Assembly: GCA_903894655.1 (NCBI GenBank)
Contig: CAITQY010000786.1
Span: forward strand, 1-8,513
Source: an uncultured Gemmatimonadota bacterium
Lineage (GTDB): Bacteria; Gemmatimonadota; Gemmatimonadetes; Gemmatimonadales; Gemmatimonadaceae
Direction of reading: 5' to 3'
DNA length: 8,513 bases
Part shown: positions 1 to 6,046 of the stretch, piece after piece
How the letters are laid out: the number at the start of each line of letters is the position of its first letter
Position numbering within the stretch: position 1 is the stretch's first letter
Made by a program: the position numbers and the translations under genes
Notes under the pieces: model-generated
Databases searched by the model: none
The model's input: the letters and a program-made list of their open reading frames with translations, nothing else
What the model was told of the DNA's origin: nothing

Positions 1-411
1 GGACACGCGGAACGCGTACATGCCGAACGCGCGCAGACGCACCGCACCGAATTCCTTGTCGCGGATCGTAATCGGCTGCTGCGTGCCCCAGCGCTGTCCC
101 GTTTGTACGCGGGTGGAGAAGAAGTACACGTCGCTCTTGAAGGGCGACTGGAACGCCTTATCCCAATTCTGGAGATTCGTGAGCAACGGCAAATTCGCCG
201 TGAGGAGCGTATGCAACCCCGGCGAGAACAGATCCGCCGCGCGGCCCTCGTTCACGAAGAGCGCGAGCTGCGATTCCCGAACGGTCAGCTGGCCCCCGCT
301 CTGGATCTCCATGTCCTGCATGGGGAAGCGATACATGAGGACGCCGGGACCGGATTCGGTCCACTGGATGACGTCGATGAACTGCTTGCGGAGAAAATCG
401 CCCAATGCCAT
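1..411 (-). CDS. SPFH-domain protein, YdjI-like (N-terminal 137 residues; C-terminus off the window)
   Basis: The translation begins MALGDFLRKQFIDVIQWTES and continues with VRESQLALFVNEGRAADLF (about residues 44-62), NLPLLTNL, a QSPFKSDVYFF stretch (88-98), QRWGTQQPI and FGAVRLRAFGMYAFRV. This closely matches the start of the SPFH family typified by Bacillus subtilis YdjI, sometimes named virion core protein-like. In B. subtilis YdjI is encoded with a PspA paralogue and is needed for its membrane localisation, so a role in envelope stress or membrane organisation is inferred here. No signal peptide or membrane segment appears in the visible part. The ATG at 411 is preceded by GGGAG at an 8-base spacing, which supports this start. 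The gene runs off the left edge, so any C-terminal zinc-ribbon or glycine-rich tail cannot be judged. It lies 84 bases after the M24 peptidase gene on the same strand and may or may not share its transcript. Confidence 0.85.
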   Translation of the reverse strand, partial: MALGDFLRKQFIDVIQWTESGPGVLMYRFPMQDMEIQSGGQLTVRESQLALFVNEGRAADLFSPGLHTLLTANLPLLTNLQNWDKAFQSPFKSDVYFFSTRVQTGQRWGTQQPITIRDKEFGAVRLRAFGMYAFRVS

Positions 412-456
412 GGAAGCCGCTCCCGATGCGTTAGAGAAGACGTGACCCTACGGAGT

Positions 457-490
457 GCGCGGGAGAAAGTGTCATCGCCTCCCGTCGCGC
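457..490. other. Weak inverted repeat between M24 peptidase and SPFH genes
   Basis: GCGCGGGAG at 457-465 can pair with CTCCC at 479-483 plus GCGC at 487-490, leaving a 3-base bulge (GTC). This gives a GC-rich hairpin just after the stop codon of the M24 peptidase gene in the minus direction. There is no T-tract on either strand, so it is not a canonical intrinsic terminator. It could be a pause or 3'-end stabilising structure, or chance in GC-rich DNA. Confidence 0.25.
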
Positions 491-495
491 GGCCA

Positions 496-1929
496 TCACT
501 TCACAATGTGGAACATCGACTGACGGCCGAACGCCCACCGCACCTTGCCGTTCGCGTCGATGATCACGTCTTCTTCCTGCGCCGAGCGGACCTGCTGGTT
601 GCCCCACTCCGGCACCGGGGTGGTAGCCTGCAGTTCGATGGAGTACCACATGCCCGGAATGACCTTGTGGTCACCACGCCCCGGCACGCCGTCCTGATAA
701 TCCCACAGGCCGATCAGCGCGCCGGCGCCATGGCCGTGCAACCCGATCGGATGCGAGTACAGCGTGCCATCGATCTTCTCGTCGCGCATGCGCTTGAGCG
801 AGGCGGCCAGCACGTCGTTGCCGGTACGTCCCGGCTTGAGTTCGCTGATGGTGATGTCCTGCAGGCGGCTCGACGCCAACAGCGCCTTCTTGAGCCCGGC
901 CGGCACATCGGTTTCCCCATCGCGGAGCACGTACGCCATGTGCTGCGTGTCGGTATTGAGTCCGAGGGCGGTGATGCCGAAGTCGCAATGGAGTACGTCG
1001 CCCTTGAGAATCGTGGGATTCACCCCCACCAGCTCCGGGCTGCCGAACTGCCGCTGCACTTCGACGCTGGTCTGGAACCAGGTAGACAATCCGAGATCGT
1101 TGACACGCTGCCGCATCCACCAGAGCACATCGTCGGCCTTGGTCACGCCGGGCGTGATCACCTTGCTCGAAAAGGCTTCCTGAATGATCTCCCACGCCAC
1201 GCGATTGAGCTCGCGGTACATGGCTTCTTCTTCCGGCTGGCGCGACGCGATCAGGTCCACGGCCAGTGCTTCAGCCGGCACCACCTTGGCGGCCAATGCC
1301 GGTCCCAGCGCCTGCAGCATGCCATCGCGCTCACCGCTGGTGAGACCGTCGGCGAACGCAAAGGTGCGCGAGGTGTTCACCGCGATTTTCTTCGGATTCC
1401 GCTCGTCGATGACCTGCTTGAGCACGTTCCACTGTTCGTCGCCCCACAGCTCCGCCGAGCGCTCGTTCCCGCGGCTGCCGGCCGCCGGCGCGGGTACCGG
1501 CTTCATGCTGCGTACCGCCTTGAACACGTTCCCCTGCGACGTGCCGCCGAGGGCAATCCGCTCGATACCGGCCGCCCCGCGATCGAAGAACACATAGATC
1601 GTGCGGCGACGCGCGGCGAAGGTGGTGGGCGACGTAATCGCCGTGAAGACCGGATCTTCGGCGTATTCGCGCATCGGCACCACCCACATGTCGACGCCTT
1701 CGCGCCGCATGAGCGCGGGCAGCGTGCGCTCCATGCGCAGTTCGAGCCACTGCTGCTGCTTGAACGCCTGTTCGCGTAGCGTGCCGAAGGGGCGGAGCGT
1801 GTCGGCCGCCGTGGAGCCAGAGGTCCGGGTGCCGGGGGTGGCCGGCGTGACCACGGGCTGGGCGGCGAGCGTGAATGCCGACGTGGACACCGACGCGGCG
1901 GCCAGCAACAGAACGGAAAGAGTGCGCAC
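496..1929 (-). CDS. Exported M24-family metallopeptidase (Xaa-Pro aminopeptidase-like)
   Basis: This is a predicted 477-residue secreted metallopeptidase of the pita-bread (M24) fold, the family that cleaves Xaa-Pro bonds or dipeptides. Residues 1-23 (MRTLSVLLLAAASVSTSAFT..AA) form a signal peptide, so it should act in the periplasm or outside. Residues 60 to about 215 look like the creatinase-type N-terminal domain. The catalytic domain carries the expected dimetal ligands: D316 in HCDFG, D327 in NTDTQ, a His within HPIGLHGHGAG (393-403), E432 in SIELQ and E452/E453 in QEEDVII. All five positions appear intact. The reading frame stays open up to 2085, but that extension overlaps the upstream membrane-protein gene. 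The GTG at 1929 directly precedes the signal peptide and has a weak AGG 7 bases upstream, so I prefer it. The gap to the upstream gene is 20 bases, implying cotranscription. The exact substrate is unknown. Confidence 0.9.
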   Translation of the reverse strand: MRTLSVLLLAAASVSTSAFTLAAQPVVTPATPGTRTSGSTAADTLRPFGTLREQAFKQQQWLELRMERTLPALMRREGVDMWVVPMREYAEDPVFTAITSPTTFAARRRTIYVFFDRGAAGIERIALGGTSQGNVFKAVRSMKPVPAPAAGSRGNERSAELWGDEQWNVLKQVIDERNPKKIAVNTSRTFAFADGLTSGERDGMLQALGPALAAKVVPAEALAVDLIASRQPEEEAMYRELNRVAWEIIQEAFSSKVITPGVTKADDVLWWMRQRVNDLGLSTWFQTSVEVQRQFGSPELVGVNPTILKGDVLHCDFGITALGLNTDTQHMAYVLRDGETDVPAGLKKALLASSRLQDITISELKPGRTGNDVLAASLKRMRDEKIDGTLYSHPIGLHGHGAGALIGLWDYQDGVPGRGDHKVIPGMWYSIELQATTPVPEWGNQQVRSAQEEDVIIDANGKVRWAFGRQSMFHIVK

Positions 1930-1949
1930 AGAAAGGCCTACGGTTTGAG

Positions 1950-2444
1950 TTATGCGTCGCGTGTCGGGGCGTCGCGCGGTTCCATGGCGCGACGGACCAA
2001 TTGCACGGTCCCGCCCAACACGAGCGCGAAGACGGCGAGTACGAGGGTGCGCTCGACGAGGGTTTGGCCGGCCATCGGCCACCAATCAGCCCACGCGGCC
2101 ACGCGCGATCCCACGCGCTCGCCCGAGACGGCGATCAGCAGGGAGCTGGTGCCCATTTCGGCAAACACTTCAACGACTAGAAACAGGGCCACACGAGGTG
2201 GCCAGCGCTTCACCGGGAAATTCCCGAGATGCCAGGTGAGCATGCCGCAGAGGAACAGGACGCCGCCTACGAGCCCACCGACAAAGAGCATCCAGTTCGT
2301 ACTGGCCAGCAGCGCGGCGCGCCACAGACGCAGCACCACGCCGGTGATGCCCGCCGGCTCCACCGTGCGGATGGCGAACGCGCGCAGCGGATGCAGGCGC
2401 TCTTCGCCCCATTGGATGGCGTCTTTCGGAAAGAACCGGCTCAT
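1950..2444 (-). CDS. Small integral membrane protein, unknown function
   Basis: This 164-residue protein starts MSRFFPKDAIQWGEERLHPL and is not a family I recognise. Hydrophobic segments lie at about 51-72 (around LFVGGLVGGVLFLCGML), 84-106 (VALFLVVEVFAEMGTSSLL) and 131-150 (TLVLAVFALVLGGTVQLV). A fourth, less hydrophobic segment at about 31-48 contains arginines. The protein ends in a short charged tail (RRAMEPRDAPTRDA). No catalytic motif, signal peptide or lipobox is visible. The ATG at 2444 has no convincing Shine-Dalgarno and sits immediately after an inverted repeat. The gene lies between the exported esterase and the exported M24 peptidase, 51 and 20 bases away, so it is probably part of the lepB transcript. 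Continuous reading frame, hydrophobicity pattern and tight spacing support it as a real gene. A role in transport or envelope assembly would be guesswork. Confidence 0.7.
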   Translation of the reverse strand: MSRFFPKDAIQWGEERLHPLRAFAIRTVEPAGITGVVLRLWRAALLASTNWMLFVGGLVGGVLFLCGMLTWHLGNFPVKRWPPRVALFLVVEVFAEMGTSSLLIAVSGERVGSRVAAWADWWPMAGQTLVERTLVLAVFALVLGGTVQLVRRAMEPRDAPTRDA

Positions 2445-2484
2445 GCTGGCAAGCTACGCCTCGTCGAGGCAGACGCCAGCTTTT
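2445..2484. other. Two-tier inverted repeat abutting the membrane-protein start codon
   Basis: Outer arms GCTGGC (2445-2450) and GCCAGC (2475-2480) enclose inner arms GCCTC (2458-2462) and GAGGC (2466-2470) with a GTC loop. The left and right internal bulges are 7 and 4 bases. On the plus strand the outer stem is followed by TTTT (2481-2484), resembling an intrinsic terminator, but no plus-strand gene ends here. On the minus strand, the strand of the surrounding genes, the stem ends exactly at the ATG at 2444 and could hinder ribosome access there. It occupies nearly all of the 51-base gap after the esterase gene. Confidence 0.35.
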
Positions 2485-2495
2485 CTCGCGTGCGG

Positions 2496-3509
2496 TTAGC
2501 GGCCCGCGACGTTTCCCAGCAGGAACTGCAGGCTTTCGGCGGCATGCGCTTGCCAATAGGCCCAGCTATGTGCGCCGGGCCACTCGGCATAGCGATGCGG
2601 CAGCCCCAAACGAGTGAGCGTGGCGTGCAGGTCGCGGTTCTGATCGACATACGCGTCGGCGACACCCACGTCGAACATCAGCTGCGGCAAGCGCGGCCCA
2701 CCGGTTGCGGCCCGTTGCTGGAGGCGTTGCGCCAGACGGCCCGGATCACGCGCGTTCCAGCCGATCGTGTCCTTACCCATGACCCAGCGGAGGTCCGACC
2801 ACAGATTCCCCGCCGCTGCCTGCAACTCGGCCGTCGTGTTGGCATAGCGTGGGGGTGGCGCAAACGGCGTGGGGCCGAGATAGCGCGGCGACACGACGCC
2901 CGAGTGACTCGCCGCGGCCGCGAAGACGTCGGGATACTGCAAGGCCACGGTGAGCGCGCCGAATCCCCCCATGCTGAGGCCGGCGATGCCGCGGCTCTCG
3001 CGGCTGGCCTTGGTGCGATAGCGCGTGTCCATATGCGACACGATGTCGCGCGCGATGTAGTCATCGTAGCGCGTCCACGGCACGCAATAGGTCGCGGCGG
3101 GTTCGCGGCGGGCCGAATCGGCCCGACAGGCGTTCGCGTCGCCCAGCTGATTCCAGGTGGCATACCACCCATCATCGCCGTCGGGCATGGCGATGATGGC
3201 TTCCGGCGCCCCGGCGCGTACCAGCGAGTCCATCGTCTGATTCAGCCGACCCGCGTCCACCCAATTGCGTTCGCTACCGGTGCGGCCATGCAGATACACC
3301 AGCAGTGGATAGCGGGTTTTTGCCGCCGCCGTGTACGAGGGCGGCAGATAGACCACGAGCGCCTTGTTGGCGCCCAACGATGGCGACCAGATGGTGTCGG
3401 TGCGCACGGTCCCGGTGGCGGTCCCGGTGGCGGCGGCGGTCTGCGCCCACGACACGCTCGCGCTGCCAAGGAACAGCGCAACGGCGAGTCGCCACGCGGC
3501 GCGCGTCAT
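2496..3509 (-). CDS. Exported esterase of the esterase D / feruloyl-esterase-like alpha/beta hydrolase family
   Basis: This 337-residue serine esterase has a signal peptide (MTRAAWRLAVALFLGSASVS, cleavage likely after WA at 21-22), so it is periplasmic or secreted. After a short Thr/Ala/Gly linker the hydrolase domain starts near residue 37. YLHGRTGSERNW (72-83) is the oxyanion-hole region, GLSMGGFGAL (177-186) is the nucleophile elbow with Ser179, VADAYVDQNRDLH (283-295) supplies the likely acid Asp285, and GAHSW (312-316) supplies His314. This order is typical of the putative-esterase family (PF00756) that includes carbohydrate and feruloyl esterases; the substrate cannot be read from sequence. 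The frame stays open upstream to 3725, but that overlaps lepB. The ATG at 3509 shares its A with the lepB stop (TAATG), indicating translational coupling. The linker DNA near 3411-3434 carries a short GGTGGC-type tandem repeat encoding Thr-Ala/Thr-Gly. Confidence 0.92.
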   Translation of the reverse strand: MTRAAWRLAVALFLGSASVSWAQTAAATGTATGTVRTDTIWSPSLGANKALVVYLPPSYTAAAKTRYPLLVYLHGRTGSERNWVDAGRLNQTMDSLVRAGAPEAIIAMPDGDDGWYATWNQLGDANACRADSARREPAATYCVPWTRYDDYIARDIVSHMDTRYRTKASRESRGIAGLSMGGFGALTVALQYPDVFAAAASHSGVVSPRYLGPTPFAPPPRYANTTAELQAAAGNLWSDLRWVMGKDTIGWNARDPGRLAQRLQQRAATGGPRLPQLMFDVGVADAYVDQNRDLHATLTRLGLPHRYAEWPGAHSWAYWQAHAAESLQFLLGNVAGR

Positions 3510-4396
3510 TACTTGAGAATCGTCCCGATGCGTCCCCATCGGATATCCGTGATGAACGGGAGCGGACGGACGCTTTCGTCGGCGACATACGAGTAATACA
3601 CGAACACGGGGCGTCCCCGCACATTCTCCCGCGGCACGAAACCCCAGTAGCGGCCGTCCTTGGAGTCGTAGCGATTGTCGCCGAGCATGAAGAGGAAGTT
3701 CGCGGGCACGACGAGGGGGCCCCAATCATCGAGCGTGGGCTGCGCGGGCGGATCTCCGGCGGCGGTGCCACGGATTTCGAAGGGCTTCTGCCAGCTGAAG
3801 AGCGGATGCGAGAAACCGCCGTCGCCCTTCGGATTTTCGGCGGCCGCGAAGCCCTGACGCTGGGCCATGCCGTTCACGTGGAAGACCCCACCACGCATCC
3901 AGACCGTATCGCCGGCCACGGCGACGAGGCGTTTCACGAGAATGGGATTCGGATCGTTCGGCTGGTCGACCTGATTGGGCGAGACGAAGACCACCACGTC
4001 ACCGCGTTCGGGGTCGTCGTATCCCGGCAGGTTGATGTTGGTGAACGGGACGTGCGGGCCGTAGGCCAGCTTGTTCACAAACAGCCAATCGCCCACGAGC
4101 AACGTGGGGATCATGCTCCCCGAGGGGATGCGGTAGGCCTCGATCAGGAACGTCCGGATGGCGAGGAAGATGGCCAAGGTGACGAGAATCGCCTTGACGT
4201 TTTCCCAGAGGGTGGAGCCACCACCACCGCCTGACGGCTTGCCGGAGGACTTCCCGGCGCGGAGGTTCGCCACACTGTTGCGATCGGTGCTGCTTTTCGA
4301 CGCGCTGCTTTTCGAGGCCACGGGCGGGGCGGTTGGGAAGTCGAGGACGGCGTAGATCAAAGGGGCGCGCCCATCACGGACGCGCCCCTTCAACAT
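3509..4396 (-). CDS. lepB: Signal peptidase I
   Basis: This is the membrane-bound type I signal peptidase (S26 family), which removes signal peptides from exported proteins at the outer face of the cytoplasmic membrane. Numbering is from the ATG at 4396. One transmembrane segment (about 67-85, VKAILVTLAIFLAIRTFLI) precedes box B, PSGSMIPTL, with catalytic Ser94. Box D, VKRLVAVAGD, contains the general base Lys155. Box E, GDNRYDSKDGRYWGFVP (239-255), is recognisable, although Gly248 replaces the usual serine of SxDSR. The cytoplasmic N-terminus (1-66) is unusually long, rich in Ser/Lys and ends in a five-glycine run. The start is uncertain: the ATG at 4396 is followed at once by a strong hairpin (4360-4390). 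TTG at 4360, GTG at 4321 and GTG at 4273 are in-frame alternatives, and none has a clear Shine-Dalgarno. The stop overlaps the start of the esterase gene, so the two are probably cotranslated. Confidence 0.95.
   Translation of the reverse strand: MLKGRVRDGRAPLIYAVLDFPTAPPVASKSSASKSSTDRNSVANLRAGKSSGKPSGGGGGSTLWENVKAILVTLAIFLAIRTFLIEAYRIPSGSMIPTLLVGDWLFVNKLAYGPHVPFTNINLPGYDDPERGDVVVFVSPNQVDQPNDPNPILVKRLVAVAGDTVWMRGGVFHVNGMAQRQGFAAAENPKGDGGFSHPLFSWQKPFEIRGTAAGDPPAQPTLDDWGPLVVPANFLFMLGDNRYDSKDGRYWGFVPRENVRGRPVFVYYSYVADESVRPLPFITDIRWGRIGTILK
4360..4390 (-). terminator. GC-rich hairpin between SWIB gene and lepB; possible terminator or attenuator
   Basis: AAGGGGCGCG (4360-4369) is perfectly repeated in inverted orientation at 4381-4390. 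After one mismatch two further CC/GG pairs leave a 5-base loop (ATCAC). It lies 26 bases after the SWIB stop codon in the direction of transcription, a normal place for a terminator. The stem is followed in the minus direction only by TTTGATC (three Ts counting the paired ones), so the U-tract is weak. The hairpin also covers codons 3 to 13 of lepB if lepB starts at 4396. Either that start is wrong, or the structure partly limits expression of lepB. Confidence 0.55.
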
Positions 4397-4416
4397 ACGC
4401 AGCAGACCGTCAGGAG

Positions 4417-4845
4417 TTACGACAGGTGCTTGGAGACCAGCGACGTCATTTCGAACATGCTGACGGTCTTCTTGCCACCGAACACGGCCTTGAGCTTATC
4501 GTCGGCGTTGATGTTGCGCTTGTTCTTGGCATCCTGGAGGCCGTGCTTCTTGATGTACAGCCACAGCTTCTTCACGACTTCCGTGCGCGGCAGCGGCTTG
4601 TCACCGACGACGGCGGCGAGCTCGCTGCTCGGCGTCAGGGCCTTCATGAACGCCGCGTTCGGCGTGCGCTTGGCGGCCTTCTTGGCCGGCGCCTTCTTCA
4701 CGGCGGCCTTCTTGGCCGGAGCGGCCTTCTTCACCGCAGCCTTCTTGGCCGGGGCGGCCTTCTTCGCAGGCGCCTTCTTGGCGGCGGCCTTCTTCGGGGC
4801 GGCTTTCTTTGCAGCTTTCTTCGCAGACTTCTTCGCAGCGGCCAT
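4417..4845 (-). CDS. SWIB/MDM2-domain protein with histone-H1-like Lys/Ala-rich N-terminal tail
   Basis: This 142-residue, strongly basic protein has two parts. Residues 1-61 are almost entirely Ala, Lys and Pro in AAPAKK and AAVKK units, like the tails of histone H1 and bacterial H1-like proteins; this should bind DNA non-specifically. Residues 63-142 (AAFMKALTPSSELAAVVG, then LPRTEVVKKLWLYIKKHGLQD, NINADDKLKAVFGGKKTVSMFEM, TSLVSKHL) match the SWIB fold known from eukaryotic SWI/SNF subunits and chlamydial proteins. In bacteria this domain also occurs with topoisomerase I. A nucleoid-associated or chromatin-modulating role is inferred; no enzymatic motif is present. The ATG at 4845 has an excellent AGGAG at 4851-4855, five bases upstream. 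A 171-base gap upstream and a hairpin downstream suggest it can be transcribed on its own. The DNA encoding the tail is internally repetitive, so tail length may vary between strains. Confidence 0.93.
   Translation of the reverse strand: MAAAKKSAKKAAKKAAPKKAAAKKAPAKKAAPAKKAAVKKAAPAKKAAVKKAPAKKAAKRTPNAAFMKALTPSSELAAVVGDKPLPRTEVVKKLWLYIKKHGLQDAKNKRNINADDKLKAVFGGKKTVSMFEMTSLVSKHLS
4693..4758 (-). repeat. Two tandem 33-base units encoding AAPAKKAAVKK in the SWIB protein tail
   Basis: Residues 30-40 and 41-51 of the SWIB protein are identical (AAPAKKAAVKK). Their DNA at 4726-4758 and 4693-4725 is nearly identical, differing at a few third positions. Shorter imperfect units (KKAPAKKAA, KKAAKKAA) flank them, so the whole tail (about 4666-4842) is degenerate repeat DNA. 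Such repeats can expand or contract by slippage in steps that keep the frame. Confidence 0.85.
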
Positions 4846-4940
4846 GTTGTCTCCTGAGGTGGTAGCCCGTCGGGTCGCGTCGAGCGGTACAGCTCTCGAC
4901 AGATCTCGCGAAGACGCGGTTACGTCTCAGCGGACGGCCA

Positions 4941-4968
4941 AAACTACAATCACCCATACGTCGCGCAA
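4941..4968 (-). promoter_or_regulatory. Candidate sigma-70-like promoter for the SWIB gene
   Basis: On the minus strand TTGCGC (4968-4963) and TAGTTT (4946-4941) are separated by 16 bases. Each matches only about half of the TTGACA / TATAAT consensus. They lie in a locally AT-richer stretch (about 4940-5040) that stands out from the GC-rich surroundings, upstream of a gene that looks independently transcribed. The leader to the ATG at 4845 would be about 85-90 bases. This is a guess from pattern only. Confidence 0.3.
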
Positions 4969-5016
4969 TAGTGCATTTCACGTTTTTCCCTCTGAAAAGC
5001 ACACTTCGCACCGAAA

Positions 5017-6036
5017 TCAGCGCGTTTTTTTCGTCGTGCTTCCCTCGGAGAAACGATTTGGGGCGTTTTGCTGCGCGAGAAACGCGACCAGCGCGCGCAG
5101 CATGTCCCCCTCGACACGACGCGCCGTGAGGCGCACGTAGCCGCGCGGATCCCCGTCGAAGTCCTCGAGCAGGAGGTGATTGGTGTGCGGCAGCCGCACG
5201 GTGCGCGCGTCGGGCAGCGCCGCCGCGAGTTCGTCGGCCTGCTCGATGGGCACCTGCCGGTCGTTCACGCCATGGAGCAGCAGGACGGGTTGGCGGACGT
5301 CACGCGCGATCGCGCGGGGATCGAGGGCAAACCAGGTGCGCAGCCAGGGATCGGTGGCGGCGATTGCATCGGCATCCGATTCGGCACGCGCCAGCACCGC
5401 CGCACGTTGCGCCGGCGGCCACGTGGTGAGATCGCTCGCCACGTGCGTCGCGCGCTGCCATCGCGCGATTTCGCGCCCGGGGCGTGAGGCCGCGCCCAGC
5501 AATCCCAACACCCAGACGCGGGGATCGTCGCGCGCCACCAGGAGGGCCACCAGCGCCCCCTCGCTGTGTCCCACGAGGGCGATCCGCTCCGGGTGCACGC
5601 GCGGTTGACTGCGCAACCAGGTGACCGCCGCCGCGGCATCGCGCGCAAAGTCTTCGGTCGTCGCGCCGTCGACCCGTCCGCTGGACGCCCCAACGCCGCG
5701 GTCATCGAGCCGCAGCACGGCGAAGCCGGCGGCGAGCAAGGTGTCGGCGAGATCGGCGAAGGGGCGATAGCCGGGCAACTCGGTGCGCGCGCCATCGCGG
5801 TCCTGCGGGCCGGAGCCACTCAACAGCAGCACGGCCGGCACCGGCGCCGGTGTGGCCGCCCGCGTCGGCGTCGGCGGCAGCGCGAGGTCGCCCGCCAGGG
5901 TGACGGTGCGGTCCACCACGACGCGCACCTCGCGATGCTCGATCGCACCGGTGGTCGACCTCGTTCGGCGCTCGCAGGCCGGCAGGGCCGCACTCACCAG
6001 CATCCCCGCGATCGCGGCCCGCCACCCGCTGCGCAT
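5017..6036 (-). CDS. Lipoprotein alpha/beta hydrolase (serine peptidase S33 / COG1073-like)
   Basis: This 339-residue protein starts with a lipoprotein signal (MRSGWRAAIAGMLVSAALPA then Cys21; lipobox LPAC), so it should be lipid-anchored in the envelope. After a Pro/Thr/Ala-rich linker the hydrolase domain shows LLLSGSGPQDRDG (70-82, oxyanion region), LRLDDRGVGASSG (108-120) and GHSEG (156-160) with nucleophile Ser158. LLHGVNDRQVP (253-263) carries the acid Asp259, and PHTNHLLLEDF carries His287. The Ser-Asp-His triad is complete. Related exported hydrolases act on esters or short peptides; the substrate is not predictable. The last 20 residues (LAQQNAPNRFSEGSTTKKTR) run into AT-richer DNA and lie beyond the usual fold. 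The ATG at 6036 is 10 bases after the nfo stop, so it is the last gene of a three-gene operon. No strong Shine-Dalgarno is seen, and translation may be coupled to nfo. Confidence 0.88.
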   Translation of the reverse strand: MRSGWRAAIAGMLVSAALPACERRTRSTTGAIEHREVRVVVDRTVTLAGDLALPPTPTRAATPAPVPAVLLLSGSGPQDRDGARTELPGYRPFADLADTLLAAGFAVLRLDDRGVGASSGRVDGATTEDFARDAAAAVTWLRSQPRVHPERIALVGHSEGALVALLVARDDPRVWVLGLLGAASRPGREIARWQRATHVASDLTTWPPAQRAAVLARAESDADAIAATDPWLRTWFALDPRAIARDVRQPVLLLHGVNDRQVPIEQADELAAALPDARTVRLPHTNHLLLEDFDGDPRGYVRLTARRVEGDMLRALVAFLAQQNAPNRFSEGSTTKKTR

Positions 6037-6046
6037 CAGCGACCGA

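Noticed and set aside
103..1779. Long open frame on the plus strand (558 codons)
   Set aside because: It is antisense to the M24 peptidase and SPFH genes, is dominated by Arg, His, Ala and Gly, and shows no motif; high GC makes stop codons rare in this frame. The minus-strand proteins have complete family motifs.
1930..2085. N-terminal extension of the M24 peptidase to an upstream ATG
   Set aside because: It overlaps the membrane-protein gene, is Arg-rich and would bury the signal peptide internally; the GTG at 1929 gives a normal secreted protein.
2229..3596. Long open frame on the plus strand (455 codons)
   Set aside because: Antisense to the esterase and membrane-protein genes, with Arg/His/Gly-rich low-information translation and no recognisable domain.
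3510..3725. N-terminal extension of the esterase to 3725
   Set aside because: It lies within lepB in another frame and would place the signal peptide 72 residues inside the protein.
3305..4234. Plus-strand open frame of 309 codons opposite lepB
   Set aside because: Shadow of lepB and the esterase; codon composition is the mirror of the real genes.
4986..5055. Near-repeat of TTCCCTC followed by GA-rich bases at 4986 and 5040
   Set aside because: Two short imperfect copies 54 bases apart, one inside the end of the hydrolase gene; too short to call an operator and compatible with chance.
4430..5140. Plus-strand frame encoding an Ala/Phe-rich, apparently hydrophobic protein
   Set aside because: The AFFAAAFLAG-like runs are the antisense reading of the Lys/Ala repeat of the SWIB gene, not a membrane protein.
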